From Jeotgalibacillus sp. R-1-5s-1 (GTDB lineage: Bacteria; Bacillota; Bacilli; Bacillales; Jeotgalibacillaceae): a stretch of DNA of 64,000 nucleotides. The notes beneath the pieces are model-generated. The model did no database searches and had not been told where the DNA came from. It was given only the letters and a program-made list of their open reading frames with translations. Every line of letters begins with the position of its first letter. The stretch's first letter is position 1. Positions 9,082 through 18,089 of this stretch are shown here, one piece after another. Position numbers and translations under genes: made by a program. The DNA lies in the NCBI RefSeq assembly GCF_004405105.1, contig NZ_SORW01000002.1:186001-250000 (forward strand). Direction: 5' to 3'.

Positions 9082-9984
9082 CTATACGGATTTTTCCCTG
9101 TCATTATGACTGAAAATTGACTGAATGAGATTGGCAATTTCCTCAGGCGCTTCAATCGGAATCATATGCGCTGCTTTATTGATCATACTTACGCTGCATT
9201 GAGGTAATTTTTCCTGCGCTGCTTTTTTTAGTTTTGACGGTTTATATATGACCTCGTTTTCCCCCACAGCAACTGTGACAGGAACAGACAGTTGACTCAG
9301 CTCCTCATTTTTAAACATTTTTGGCGGAGTCATAACATACTCCCATACTACTCGGGTCTGTCCAATGTAATAAAGCTCAAACAAATCTTCCTGTTCGGGT
9401 TTGCGCTCATGAGTGAGCCACCTGCAGAAAGAACTGACTATGTTTTGTCTGTTCGGAAACAGATTGGTTAAAGCGAGTCTCATATAAAAAGACAGGTTCA
9501 TCCGCTTCATTGAAGCAGCAGGCGCGAGCAACAATATTTCATTTACCCTTTCCGGTTTTAAAAGGGCATAATTCAGCACATGCCATCCGCCATTTGAATG
9601 GCCTATCATATCCGCCTGATCAATGCCGAGCGCATCCAGTACCTCTGTGATCCATTCTATATAGTCTTCACGCTCATTCAGATGATCTTTTGTATTACTC
9701 ATATTAAATTCGCCAAGCACGTCAATGAAATACAACCTGTAGTGATCTTTTAAATAGTCTGCCACGCCATACCACATGGCTGCACTGAAGCCAAACGCAT
9801 GAAAAAAGACAAGCGGCCTGCCGTCATGGTGTCCGGCATTGATTACATGAACATCACCAAATGATGTCACGATGTTGGAGGATTCTGTTTTAACGGTCCA
9901 GTGATTCATAACACGGCCATAAATTTCTGTATACTTCATGAATGCCTCTTTTGATTTAAACCCTTTGTATGTGTCAGCCATCAT
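9082..9984 (-). CDS. Alpha/beta-fold hydrolase, substrate unknown
   Basis: A 300-residue alpha/beta hydrolase. The oxyanion loop FFHAFGFSAAMW starts near residue 60, the nucleophile elbow GHSNGGWH near 131, and the catalytic His is likely in KAAHMIPIEAPEEI near 275; the acid lies probably in the AVGENEV strand, where Glu would replace the usual Asp. Overall pattern is that of the esterase / C-C hydrolase superfamily. Substrate cannot be named. Monocistronic, convergent with lexA, with ribosome site GAGGAGGGG close to two consecutive ATG codons at 9984 and 9981; either may be used. It sits between lexA and glnA, where Bacillus genomes vary. Confidence 0.8.
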   Translation of the reverse strand: MMADTYKGFKSKEAFMKYTEIYGRVMNHWTVKTESSNIVTSFGDVHVINAGHHDGRPLVFFHAFGFSAAMWYGVADYLKDHYRLYFIDVLGEFNMSNTKDHLNEREDYIEWITEVLDALGIDQADMIGHSNGGWHVLNYALLKPERVNEILLLAPAASMKRMNLSFYMRLALTNLFPNRQNIVSSFCRWLTHERKPEQEDLFELYYIGQTRVVWEYVMTPPKMFKNEELSQLSVPVTVAVGENEVIYKPSKLKKAAQEKLPQCSVSMINKAAHMIPIEAPEEIANLIQSIFSHNDREKSV

Positions 9985-10136
9985 GTCCCCTCCTCATTTA
10001 CGAACCTTCTCTTTCTCATTACCCCGTTTTACTTCATGAAAGACTTCAATTAGAAAGAAAAAACTCATGAGAGATATTAATTCACAATAGTGAATCAGAA
10101 GGCGTCATGAATATAAACTGTGCCGATTGATGAAGA

Positions 10137-10176
10137 ATAAAAAAACCTTAAGAGCTGAATCAGCTCTTAAGGTTTT
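10137..10176 (-). terminator. Terminator of glnR-glnA
   Basis: A 15-bp stem AAAACCTTAAGAGCT / AGCTCTTAAGGTTTT, loop GAATC, followed on the minus strand by TTTTTTTATTC. It lies 10 bp beyond the glnA stop. Confidence 0.9.
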
Positions 10177-10186
10177 GTCGATCGGT

Positions 10187-11521
10187 TTAATACATTTCCA
10201 GGTACTGCTCGCGCTCCCATGGGTGCACTTGCGTACGGAACATATCCCATTCAATTTCTTTTGCTTCAACGAAGTGTTCGAAGATGTGCTCTCCAAGGGC
10301 ACCGATGATTACGTCATCTTTCTTCAGCTCTTCAAGTGCAGCAAATAGTGTCGCAGGAAGGTCCTTGATACCTGCTTTTTCGCGCTCATCTTTGTCCATT
10401 ACATAGATGTTGCGGTCAATGGCTTTTGGTGGTGTAACTTTGTTTTTGATTCCATCAAGACCGGCACGCAGCAGAACAGCCATTGCAAGGTATGGGTTAG
10501 CTGCAGGGTCTACAGAACGTACCTCAATACGTGTGCTTAGTCCACGTGAAGCCGGGATACGAACCAACGGGCTTCGGTTTCTAGCTGACCATGCGATGTA
10601 ACAAGGTGCTTCATAGCCTGGTACTAGACGCTTATAAGAGTTTACAGTCGGGTTCGTTACTGCAGTGAAGCCTGATGCGTGATTCAGGATTCCACCCATG
10701 AATTGAAGCATAGTTTCGCTCAGCTGGTTTTCTGCATTTTCGTCGAAGAATGAGTTAACGCCGTCTTTAAATAGAGACATGTTACAGTGCATACCTGATC
10801 CGTTAACACCGAATAGCGGTTTTGGCATGAACGTTGCGTGTAGACCGTGCTTACGTGCAATCGTCTTAACAACAAGCTTGAAAGTCTGGATATCATCACA
10901 TGCTGAGATTGCGTCAGCATATTTGAAGTCAATTTCGTGCTGACCTGGCGCTACCTCATGGTGAGAAGCTTCAATTTCATAGCCCATTGCTTCAAGTTCA
11001 ATTACGATGTCACGACGGCAGTTTTCACCAAGATCTGTTGGTGCAAGGTCAAAATATCCACCTTTATCGTTTAACTCAAGAGTAGGCTCCCCTTTTTCAT
11101 CAAGCTTGAAAAGGAAAAACTCCGGCTCAGGCCCAAGGTTAAAGTCTGTGAAACCTAACTCTTCCATTTCTTTCAGTACGCGCTTTAAGTTATTACGCGG
11201 ATCTCCATCAAACGGAGTTCCGTCCGGATTATAAATATCACAGATCAGGCGGGCAACTTTACCGTCTCCAGCCGTCCAAGGGAATACAACCCAAGTATCA
11301 AGATCCGGGAAAAGATACATATCAGATTCCTCGATACGCACGAAACCTTCAATTGAAGATCCGTCGAACATCATTTTGTTATCTAAAGCTTTCTCAAGCT
11401 GGCTGACAGGGATTTCTACGTTTTTAATCGTACCAAGAATGTCTGTGAACTGAAGGCGGATGAAGTTAACTTTCTGTTCCTTTGCCATGCGCATGATATC
11501 TTCGCGTGAATACTTACTCAT
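10187..11521 (-). CDS. glnA: Glutamine synthetase, type I
   Basis: A 444-residue GSI-alpha glutamine synthetase, which makes glutamine from glutamate, ammonia and ATP. Family motifs are intact: [10 protein letters not shown] (about 51-60), [19 protein letters not shown] with the ATP-site residues, and [13 protein letters not shown]. The length equals the Bacillus enzyme, and the adenylylation loop of GSI-beta enzymes is absent. In Bacillus the feedback-inhibited enzyme binds GlnR and TnrA and so senses nitrogen state. Second gene of the glnR-glnA operon, 30 bp after glnR, with AGGAGG before the ATG. Expression should follow the GlnR-controlled promoter. Confidence 0.98.
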   Translation of the reverse strand: MSKYSREDIMRMAKEQKVNFIRLQFTDILGTIKNVEIPVSQLEKALDNKMMFDGSSIEGFVRIEESDMYLFPDLDTWVVFPWTAGDGKVARLICDIYNPDGTPFDGDPRNNLKRVLKEMEELGFTDFNLGPEPEFFLFKLDEKGEPTLELNDKGGYFDLAPTDLGENCRRDIVIELEAMGYEIEASHHEVAPGQHEIDFKYADAISACDDIQTFKLVVKTIARKHGLHATFMPKPLFGVNGSGMHCNMSLFKDGVNSFFDENAENQLSETMLQFMGGILNHASGFTAVTNPTVNSYKRLVPGYEAPCYIAWSARNRSPLVRIPASRGLSTRIEVRSVDPAANPYLAMAVLLRAGLDGIKNKVTPPKAIDRNIYVMDKDEREKAGIKDLPATLFAALEELKKDDVIIGALGEHIFEHFVEAKEIEWDMFRTQVHPWEREQYLEMY

Positions 11522-11551
11522 AATTGTGATTCCTCCTGTTTTTATGTAGTT

Positions 11552-11944
11552 TTAGCGGAAAAACCTCGAAAGGTCTCCAGCTCTTAAACTTGAACGGTTC
11601 AGTTTACCTGAACTGATCATTTCTTTTTTCAAAATGCTTCTTAAATCTTCATCAGAGAGTTCCGGCTTTTTTGCAGAAGCAGGATTCTCATGCTGATCTT
11701 CTTCTTGTCCCCCAAGAATTCGTTTTATACCGGCCATATTCACTCCCTGCTCCAGGAGATCTTTAATCTCGAGCAGTCGATCAATGTCATTTAACGAAAA
11801 CAGTCTGCGATTGCCTTCTGTCCTCGCCGGAGAGATCAGTTTATGCTCTTCATAATAACGAATCTGACGGGCTGTTAAGTCAGCCAGCTGCATAACTGTG
11901 CCGATCGGAAACAGCGGCATGTTACGTCGAATCTCACTGCCCAT
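11552..11944 (-). CDS. glnR: Nitrogen-control repressor GlnR (MerR family)
   Basis: A 130-residue MerR-family repressor. The winged helix-turn-helix ([23 protein letters not shown]) is followed by the wing [24 protein letters not shown] and a short C-terminal tail ending DLSRFFR, the autoinhibitory peptide that feedback-inhibited glutamine synthetase relieves. The ATG at 11944 follows AAAGGGG and gives the family length; the longer in-frame extension crosses the promoter and is not used. It represses its own operon at two TGTNA-N7-TNACA sites in excess nitrogen. Confidence 0.96.
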   Translation of the reverse strand: MGSEIRRNMPLFPIGTVMQLADLTARQIRYYEEHKLISPARTEGNRRLFSLNDIDRLLEIKDLLEQGVNMAGIKRILGGQEEDQHENPASAKKPELSDEDLRSILKKEMISSGKLNRSSLRAGDLSRFFR

Positions 11945-11978
11945 CTGAAAATCCCCTTTCGTCCCTGTCGACAATTTG

Positions 11979-12007
11979 ATTATATTACATGTTATTTCAA
12001 CTGTCAA
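11979..12007 (-). promoter_or_regulatory. glnR-glnA promoter
   Basis: A perfect sigma-A promoter on the minus strand: TTGACA (12002-12007), 17-bp spacer, TATAAT (11979-11984). One GlnR operator overlaps the -35 and spacer. Confidence 0.9.
11990..12006. promoter_or_regulatory. GlnR operator O2 (overlaps -35)
   Basis: Minus strand TGACAGTTGAAATAACA fits TGTNA-N7-TNACA with one change. Covers the -35 element. Confidence 0.75.
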
Positions 12008-12012
12008 CATCA

Positions 12013-12029
12013 CGTTAGGTTTTCTTACA
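12013..12029. promoter_or_regulatory. GlnR operator O1 (upstream)
   Basis: Minus strand TGTAAGAAAACCTAACG fits TGTNA-N7-TNACA except the final base. It lies about two helical turns upstream of O2. Confidence 0.7.
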
Positions 12030-12140
12030 TGTAAATTATTTTGTTTTTTCACACATTTCTCTCTTTTCCCTAACTTTGATTTTTTATTCATCTTTTTTTA
12101 ATTTTATTCATTTTTATTATTACACCATCAGCCCATAAAG

Positions 12141-12170
12141 AAAAAAACACCCGCAGTGGAAAACGGGTGT
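12141..12170 (-). terminator. Terminator of hflX-ynbB
   Basis: Minus strand ACACCCG stem with CGGGTGT, loop of about 9 nt, then seven T. It separates ynbB from the glnR promoter. Confidence 0.8.
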
Positions 12171-12181
12171 CTATCGTTAAA

Positions 12182-13447
12182 TTATTTAATTAGATCCTGC
12201 GCAATCAGGGATTGAAGGGCACGGCTGACAGCAATTTTCACATGCTCATATGTTAGGCCTCCCTGTACATATGCTGCATAAGGCGGACGCAGCGGCCCGT
12301 CAGCTGACAGTTCAATTGAAGATCCCTGAATAAAGGTTCCCGCTGCCATGATCACATCATCCTCATATCCCGGCATATAATCCGCCTGAGGGGCAAATTG
12401 AGCATTCACCGGGGATGCCGCCTGGATTGCCTGACAAAACGCAATCATTCTGCCTCGGTCCCCAAACTCAACTGCCTGAATTAAATCCGTTCTGTATTCA
12501 TTCCACGATGGTGTTGTTGTCATACCTGCTTCCTCTAACAGCGCAGATGTAAAAACAGCTCCTTTGAGTGCCTGGCTGACAACGTGCGGCGCAAGGAAAA
12601 ACCCCTGATACATTTCCTGAAGCGAGTAAAGACTCGCACCTGCTTCAGCCCCGATCCCCGGAGAAGTCATGCGGTAAGAACATTGCTTAATCAGCTCATT
12701 TGTGCCGGCAAGGTAACCGCCTGTTTTTGCAAGTCCGCCTCCCGGGTTTTTAATCAATGAACCTGCAATCAGATCTGCACCGGCAGCGCACGGCTCCTCT
12801 GTTTCCACAAATTCTCCGTAACAATTATCTACAAATATCACTACATCCGGGTATGCCTCTTTAATCTGACTGACCGCTTCTCTTATATTCTTTATTGTAA
12901 ATGACGGCCTTACCGCATAACCTTTTGATCGCTGGATCCCGATCATTTTCGTTTCAGGACGGATGCTTGTCATCACTTTTTTCAGGTCAATATTCCCATC
13001 AGACGTCAAGTCTACCTGGTTATAATGAATGCCAAAATCTTTTAGAGAACCATTATCCGTTCCCCTGATGCCAATAATTTCTTCCAGAGTATCATACGGT
13101 TTCCCCGTGATATAAAGCAGTTCATCACCAGGCCGCAACACACCAAACAGCGCGATGCTGATCGCGTGAGTTCCCGAGATAATCTGAGGACGGACAAGAG
13201 CAGCTTCTGCACCGAACACATCAGCGTATACTGCTTCCAATGCATCTCTCCCCTGATCATCATATCCATATCCGGTAGTCGGTATAAAATGACTGTCGCT
13301 GATTTTATTTTTCAAAAAAGCATTCAGTACTTTTTCCTGATTGTGTTCAGCACGTTTTTCAATTGCGAGATGGACCGGGCTGATTTTTTCCTCAGCGTTT
13401 CTGATCCACTTTTCAAGTTGTGGTGCAAAATCTGTTTTAAACATCAT
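12182..13447 (-). CDS. ynbB: PLP-dependent YnbB family protein (methionine gamma-lyase / aluminium-resistance family)
   Basis: A 421-residue fold-type I PLP enzyme of the family annotated as methionine gamma-lyase family or aluminium-resistance protein. Seen: the substrate/PLP loop STTGYGYDDQGRDALE-like segment FIPTTGYGYDDQGR (about 55-68), VFVDNCYGEF with the PLP-pyridine Asp near 205, and the Schiff-base segment ADLIAGSLIKNPGGGLA with its Lys near 233. The real substrate of this family is unproven. The start overlaps the end of hflX by 8 or 11 bp (two adjacent ATG codons), so the genes are coupled. Length equals B. subtilis YnbB. Confidence 0.88.
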   Translation of the reverse strand: MMFKTDFAPQLEKWIRNAEEKISPVHLAIEKRAEHNQEKVLNAFLKNKISDSHFIPTTGYGYDDQGRDALEAVYADVFGAEAALVRPQIISGTHAISIALFGVLRPGDELLYITGKPYDTLEEIIGIRGTDNGSLKDFGIHYNQVDLTSDGNIDLKKVMTSIRPETKMIGIQRSKGYAVRPSFTIKNIREAVSQIKEAYPDVVIFVDNCYGEFVETEEPCAAGADLIAGSLIKNPGGGLAKTGGYLAGTNELIKQCSYRMTSPGIGAEAGASLYSLQEMYQGFFLAPHVVSQALKGAVFTSALLEEAGMTTTPSWNEYRTDLIQAVEFGDRGRMIAFCQAIQAASPVNAQFAPQADYMPGYEDDVIMAAGTFIQGSSIELSADGPLRPPYAAYVQGGLTYEHVKIAVSRALQSLIAQDLIK

Positions 13448-14705
13448 CTAAACTCCTATTTTTAATTTCAGAAAGAACAGGATGTTCAGGTGTAATATAT
13501 CCCTTTACACGGTATGTTTCATCCTGTTCATTAAAGGTTAATTCTTCAATCAGACTTTCCGTTTTCAGGATAGACAAAATTCTGCCGCGGTCTGATGCAA
13601 TTCTGACTGAATAGGAGGACAGCTGTTCTTTCATCTGTATCTCCATTTTTTCTAGCAGCTTTTTACGATCCTGTTCTGAGAATGCACTGATCAGAATAAA
13701 CGGGTCGTTCGGATCCGGAACAAAATCATCATGAATCAGATCTTTTTTATTGTATACAGTCAGCCTTGGAATCGTATCCATTTCAAGATCTGAGAGTAAT
13801 TTTTTCACGGTCTTTTCATGTTCTTCATGGTTATCGTGGGATGCATCCACGACATGGAGAATCAAGTCAGCCTGCAACACTTCTTCAAGCGTGGAGCGGA
13901 ATGATGCCACTAGCGTGGTCGGAAGATCCTTAATAAATCCTACCGTATCCGTCATGACCGCCTCATATCCACTTGGCAGGGAACTTTTTCTCGTTAACGG
14001 ATCAAGCGTCGCAAACAGCTGATTTTCTTCATAGGAATCTGAATTTGTCAGCCTGTTAAATAACGTGGATTTCCCGGCATTCGTATAACCAACAAGGGCA
14101 ATCTGGAAAATACGATTGTGCTTTCTTCTCTCTCTGTATGTGGCCCGGTGACGGACGACCTGCTCAAGCTTTCTTTTCACCTCACCAATCTCCCGGCGGA
14201 TATGGCGTCGATCCGTTTCAAGCTTGGTTTCACCCGGTCCTCTTGTTCCGATCCCGCCTCCGAGTCTGGATAGTGAAATACCCTGGCCGCCAAGACGCGG
14301 CAGCATATATTCAAGCTGGGCAAGCTGAACCTGAAGCTTACCTTCCTTGGACCTTGCACGCTGCGCGAAAATATCGAGAATCAACTGGGTCCGATCGATA
14401 ATTCTAGCATCAAGAACCTCTGACAGGTTTCTATTTTGACTCGGTGTGAGCTCACTGTTAAAAATGATGAGGTCCGCTTCCGCCTCTTCTGCTGCTGCAG
14501 CTAATTCTTCAAGCTTTCCTTTACCTATATATGTTGCAGAGTGAACTTTATCTGCGTTTTGAGTCATCAGAAGGACAATGTCGGCACCTGCTGTTTCAGT
14601 CAGTGCCTTCAGTTCTTCCATTGATTCATAAAACTCCTGCTCCGTCTGGCCCGTATTTACCCCAACGAGAATTGCTTTTTCAATGATCTTCCCTGTTTCA
14701 GCCAA
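13437..14705 (-). CDS. hflX: Ribosome-associated GTPase HflX
   Basis: A GTPase of the HflX family that splits or rescues stalled ribosomes under stress. The N-terminal HflX domain ends in the glycine-rich segment RLGGQGISLSRLGGGIGTRG and PGETKLETDRR; the G domain has G1 GYTNAGKST, G2/G3 DTVGFIKDLP and G4 NKKD. The best start is TTG at 14705, 8 bp after GAGGGG, giving about 422 residues; an earlier in-frame TTG at 14723 has no ribosome site. Co-transcribed with ynbB and divergent from the TRIC channel gene. Confidence 0.93.
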   Translation of the reverse strand: MAETGKIIEKAILVGVNTGQTEQEFYESMEELKALTETAGADIVLLMTQNADKVHSATYIGKGKLEELAAAAEEAEADLIIFNSELTPSQNRNLSEVLDARIIDRTQLILDIFAQRARSKEGKLQVQLAQLEYMLPRLGGQGISLSRLGGGIGTRGPGETKLETDRRHIRREIGEVKRKLEQVVRHRATYRERRKHNRIFQIALVGYTNAGKSTLFNRLTNSDSYEENQLFATLDPLTRKSSLPSGYEAVMTDTVGFIKDLPTTLVASFRSTLEEVLQADLILHVVDASHDNHEEHEKTVKKLLSDLEMDTIPRLTVYNKKDLIHDDFVPDPNDPFILISAFSEQDRKKLLEKMEIQMKEQLSSYSVRIASDRGRILSILKTESLIEELTFNEQDETYRVKGYITPEHPVLSEIKNRSLDDV

Positions 14706-14847
14706 TGGCTTCCCCTCTTTCAAATAAATCTGTTTTTATCCCTTTGAATAATTCGTTTGTCCGAATGTAAAAACTGGTGGAAAAGCGTTCGATTCATGAT
14801 ACAATCTAGTTTGGTTCAATTCAAGTGGGAAAGCAGGGTGAACGCAT

Positions 14848-15465
14848 TTGACCTGGGAGGTTTTAAGCATTATCGGTACGGTGGCATTTGCCGTATCAGG
14901 CGCTATTATTGCAATGGAAGAGGAATATGATATTTTAGGGGTTTATATATTGGGGATTGTGACGGCATTTGGCGGAGGAGCCATCCGGAATTTGCTGATC
15001 GGCGTGCCGGTATCAGCCCTCTGGGAACAGGGAATGTTTTTCCAGGTCGCATTGCTGTCCATCACCGCCGTTTTTTTATTTCCTCATAATTTACTCAAGC
15101 ACTGGCGCAGATGGGGTAACTTTTTTGACGCCATGGGGCTTGCAGCCTTCGCGATACAGGGTGCACTGTACGCCGCCAACATGGGACACCCGATGAGCGC
15201 TGTTATTGTTGCCGCAGTGTTGACTGGAAGCGGGGGAGGTATCATCAGAGATCTTCTCGCAGGACGCAAACCGCTTGTACTCAGATCGGAAATTTATGCT
15301 GCCTGGGCGATTCTTGCCGGAGCAGCAGTAGGATTCGGCATCGCCTCAGAGCCATGGCAGCTGTATTGCCTGTTCGTCCTTACCACAGGACTGCGCGTTC
15401 TTTCTTATATCTATAAATGGAGACTACCATTCAAGAGTCTTCAGACCGGGAACAGCACCGGATAA
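14848..15465 (+). CDS. TRIC-type (UPF0126) trimeric cation channel
   Basis: A 205-residue membrane protein made of two UPF0126 repeats, the prokaryotic TRIC (trimeric intracellular cation channel) fold of seven helices. Each repeat has its glycine-rich half-helix motif: TAFGGGAIRNLLIG (about 31-44) and TGSGGGIIRDLLAGRKP (about 131-147). Bacterial members are probable K+ or cation channels in the cytoplasmic membrane; physiological role is unclear. Start is TTG at 14848, 8 bp after AGGGTG. It stands on the opposite strand to its neighbours and, together with the repeat behind it, separates hflX from spoVK, which are adjacent in B. subtilis as I recall it. Confidence 0.88.
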   Translation: MTWEVLSIIGTVAFAVSGAIIAMEEEYDILGVYILGIVTAFGGGAIRNLLIGVPVSALWEQGMFFQVALLSITAVFLFPHNLLKHWRRWGNFFDAMGLAAFAIQGALYAANMGHPMSAVIVAAVLTGSGGGIIRDLLAGRKPLVLRSEIYAAWAILAGAAVGFGIASEPWQLYCLFVLTTGLRVLSYIYKWRLPFKSLQTGNSTG

Positions 15466-15477
15466 CTTTATATAACC

Positions 15478-15742
15478 GTAGCGGGGAATTCCTTCGCTTT
15501 CCATTGTCTAGCTCCGGCGCGCAGGGACTAGCAAACTTCCCGGCCTCTCGTTCGATAAGTCAACATCAGCTCACTCCGTTCGCTGTGTTTCCTTTATCTT
15601 CGTCGAGGCCGGTCCAGTTTGTACGTCCCTAAACGCCCGCCTCCGCTTTTCTAGGGCCGCGCGGTGAGCCATCTAGCGCTTCGCACTACGCTGTCTCACC
15701 TGTCGCTTCTCTGCCGCAGGAGTCTTCGGAATCCCCCGCTAC
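15478..15742. repeat. Bacillaceae-type intergenic repeat with branched fold
   Basis: A G+C-rich block flanked by 15-bp arms (15478-15492 and 15728-15742, one mismatch). Inside are two modules. The first pairs AGGGAC (15523), AAACT (15533) and CCGGCCTC (15540) with GAGGCCGG (15605), AGTTT (15616) and GTCCCT (15625). The second is a hairpin GGTGAG (15663) / CTCACC (15695). Phrases such as TGTCTAGCTCCGGCGC, CGCCTCCGCTTTTC and GCAGGAGTCTTCG resemble repeats I recall from many Bacillus genomes; that recall was not checked. It fills most of the 371-bp gap between the TRIC gene and spoVK, and no gene was seen there. Confidence 0.75.
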
Positions 15743-15809
15743 TAATAGTAAGTTTAACAACCACTACATGCTTGATTCATGATTGATTAACATTGAAATT
15801 TATCAAGAA

Positions 15810-15838
15810 CAAAAAGCTGTGATCCCGCAGCTTTTTTT
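15810..15838. terminator. Terminator of spoVK
   Basis: AAAAAGCTG / CAGCTTTTT stem, 8-nt loop, just past the spoVK stop; A and T runs make it usable from both sides. Confidence 0.75.
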
Positions 15839-16766
15839 ACATAAATGGATGGAAACGCTCCATTTCTTTTCCATTTTGCCTGTCAAAGTCAGCCGCTCCG
15901 GATGCAACATCCGCCTCTGTCAGCATAATCAAGTCCGTTTTACTGAAGGCACTGCCCTTCATCAGCCTCAGCGCCTGTGCCCTTGTCACAGCTTCAACGA
16001 GGTTTCTGATAAACCTTCCATTGTCTGATACGGCTTCCTGTATATGAAGGTATCGGCTGAACCGTTCCCTGGCTCCCTGACTCAGCTTGTAATCCTTTTT
16101 CGAAAAGATCATTTCGGCAATTTTCATGAGTTCATCTTTTTTATAGTCTGAAAACTGGATGACGTGTGAGAATCGGCTTTTTAAGCCTGAATTTAATTTC
16201 AGAAAGGATGACATTTCTTTCTCGTAGCCCGCAAGAATGAGAATAAACGGATGACTCTGATCTTCCATATGTTTGACAAGGGTATCAACCGCTTCCCTGC
16301 CAAAGTCCTTTTCACCGCCTCTCCCGAGAGAGTATGCCTCATCAATAAAAAGAATGCCGCCTTCTGCTTTTTTGATTAAATCTCTTGTTTTAACGGCTGT
16401 ATGACCGATATATTCACCTACAAGATCCGCTCTTTCCACCTCGATAAGATGTCCTTTATCAATCAGATTCAGTTTTTTAAAAAGCGCTGCGATCAATCTT
16501 GCAGCGGTCGTTTTACCGGTACCCGGATTTCCGTAAAAAAGCATATGGAGAGACTGCGTCTCAAAAGCAAGACCTTTCTCCAATCTTTTTTCATTGATGA
16601 TATGACGGGCAATAATGGCTTTCAGCATACTTTTCACCTGGTCAAGTCCGATCATATCTTTAAATGTATCATCGACCATTTCAAAGTTTCCGGATGACTC
16701 CTGATCAGGAATTAATTCCTCTCTTTGTCCGATGATAAACTTTACCTGCTGCACTTGCCGGGTCAT
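15837..16766 (-). CDS. spoVK: Stage V sporulation protein K (AAA+ ATPase)
   Basis: A roughly 309-residue CbbX/SpoVK-type AAA+ ATPase required for spore maturation in Bacillus. Walker A GNPGTGKTT, pore-type motif VGEYIGHTAVKTRDLI, Walker B ILFIDEAYSL, and sensor/arginine-finger part SGLKSRFSHVIQF are all visible, matching B. subtilis SpoVK along most of its length. The first 40 residues are unlike it. The ATG at 16766 follows GGGGTGG closely; an ATG seven codons earlier has no ribosome site. A CATATACT element upstream (near 16800) resembles a mother-cell sigma-E -10, which would fit, but no convincing -35 was found. Confidence 0.92.
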   Translation of the reverse strand: MTRQVQQVKFIIGQREELIPDQESSGNFEMVDDTFKDMIGLDQVKSMLKAIIARHIINEKRLEKGLAFETQSLHMLFYGNPGTGKTTAARLIAALFKKLNLIDKGHLIEVERADLVGEYIGHTAVKTRDLIKKAEGGILFIDEAYSLGRGGEKDFGREAVDTLVKHMEDQSHPFILILAGYEKEMSSFLKLNSGLKSRFSHVIQFSDYKKDELMKIAEMIFSKKDYKLSQGARERFSRYLHIQEAVSDNGRFIRNLVEAVTRAQALRLMKGSAFSKTDLIMLTEADVASGAADFDRQNGKEMERFHPFM

Positions 16767-16841
16767 ATTGCCACCCCATTTATTCATGATAAATCAGTAT
16801 ATGAGTAAAACAACAGTTCATGAGATCAACTTTACCCAATA

Positions 16842-16872
16842 AAAAAAGCGTTCCACGATGGGAACACTTTTT
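16842..16872 (-). terminator. Terminator of miaA-hfq
   Basis: Minus-strand stem AAAAAGTGTTCC with GGAACGCTTTTTTT. The hfq stop codon touches the stem. Confidence 0.8.
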
Positions 16873-17102
16873 CACTCCTGCTCTGTCTGTATCTTAACGT
16901 TTTTTGAAGGAACAAATGTTGAAATTGCGTGCTTATAAACAAGCTGCTGCTTTCCTTCGGATTCAAGCAACACAGTAAAATTATCAAATGCTTTGATCTG
17001 CCCTCTTATCTGAAAGCCATTTAATAAAAATACGGTTACAAATGTACTTTCTTTTCGTAACTGGTTCAGCATCTGATCCTGGATATTTACGGCTTGTTTC
17101 AT
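16872..17102 (-). CDS. hfq: RNA chaperone Hfq
   Basis: A 76-residue Sm-like RNA-binding protein that forms hexamers. Sm1 ([26 protein letters not shown]) and the Sm2 signature YKHAIST are intact. Gram-positive Hfq has a short C-terminal tail, as here. ATG follows AGGAGGCG. It sits 45 bp after miaA in the same orientation, the conserved miaA-hfq pair. Confidence 0.97.
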   Translation of the reverse strand: MKQAVNIQDQMLNQLRKESTFVTVFLLNGFQIRGQIKAFDNFTVLLESEGKQQLVYKHAISTFVPSKNVKIQTEQE

Positions 17103-17147
17103 CTATACGCCTCCTTAAAATGACTGCTCTCTACAAAAATTCTACAT

Positions 17148-18074
17148 TTAAGTGTAATTTCCTGCTAAAGATTGCACTATTTCCTCAATCTTTTTTTCCC
17201 TGTCATTAGTAACGTCAAACCATTCCATGTTCATTTTATTGCGGAACCAGGTCATTTGACGCTTAGCGTACCTTCTTGAGTTTTGCTTAATCGCAGCAAC
17301 TGCTTCATCCATGGTTACCATTCCATCAAAATAATCATACATTTCTTTATAGCCGATCGCCTGAATGGACTGAACGTTTCTAATACCCAGATCGTACAAA
17401 CTTCTGACCTCATCTTCAAGTCCATGCTCCATCATCATATCAACACGCAGATCAATTCTCTTGTAGAGGATGTCCCGCTCCATCGTCAACCCGATGAGAC
17501 GGTGCTGATAAAGCGGTGCGATTTCCTGCCTGTTCATTCTTGCATCACTTGTGATCCCTGTCGTCATGTAAGCTTCAAGTGCTCTTATGACCCTGCGCGT
17601 ATTATTCGGATGAATAGAGGACGCAGCGTGCGGATCGGATTGCTGCAGCTTGCCGAAAAGGTAGTCCCGCCCATACTCAAGCAGCTCACGTTCCAGCTGT
17701 GAACGAATTTCTTCGTTTTTACCCTCTTCAGAAAACTGGTAGTCAAAAAGAACCGACTGTATATACAGACCGGTTCCACCTGTCAGGACAGGTACGGATC
17801 CTCTGCTCTGAATCTCTTCTATTTTCCCCCGGACCTCCTGCTGGTATTCAGCAGCAGAAAAAGGTTCATGCGGCTCGCGTATATCAAATAAGTGGTGTGG
17901 AACCCCCCTCATTTCAGATTTGGATATTTTTGCAGTGCCAATATCCAGACCTTTGTACACCTGCATTGCATCTCCATTGATCACTTCACCACCAACCGCT
18001 TTTGACACGCTGATGCTCAGATCTGTTTTCCCGACAGCAGTTGGTCCTGCGATCACAATTACGTCTTTTTTCAT
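17148..18074 (-). CDS. miaA: tRNA dimethylallyltransferase MiaA
   Basis: A 308-residue prenyltransferase that adds a dimethylallyl group to A37 of tRNAs reading UNN codons. Walker-type loop GPTAVGKTD (about 9-17), the catalytic/substrate motif INGDAMQVYKGLDIGTAK (about 34-51), VPHHLFD, GGTGLYIQ and NTRRVIRALE are present. Its product i6A37 is the substrate of miaB, also in this window. ATG follows AGGGG. The hydrolase gene upstream ends 15 bp before, so they may be co-transcribed. Confidence 0.97.
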   Translation of the reverse strand: MKKDVIVIAGPTAVGKTDLSISVSKAVGGEVINGDAMQVYKGLDIGTAKISKSEMRGVPHHLFDIREPHEPFSAAEYQQEVRGKIEEIQSRGSVPVLTGGTGLYIQSVLFDYQFSEEGKNEEIRSQLERELLEYGRDYLFGKLQQSDPHAASSIHPNNTRRVIRALEAYMTTGITSDARMNRQEIAPLYQHRLIGLTMERDILYKRIDLRVDMMMEHGLEDEVRSLYDLGIRNVQSIQAIGYKEMYDYFDGMVTMDEAVAAIKQNSRRYAKRQMTWFRNKMNMEWFDVTNDREKKIEEIVQSLAGNYT

Positions 18075-18089
18075 CCATATAACCCCTGT

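Noticed and set aside
14748-14767. ATTCG-N6-CGAAT near the hflX/TRIC divergent region as a LexA box
   Set aside because: The half-sites point the wrong way (CGAAC-N4-GTTCG is required) and the spacing is 6, not 4.
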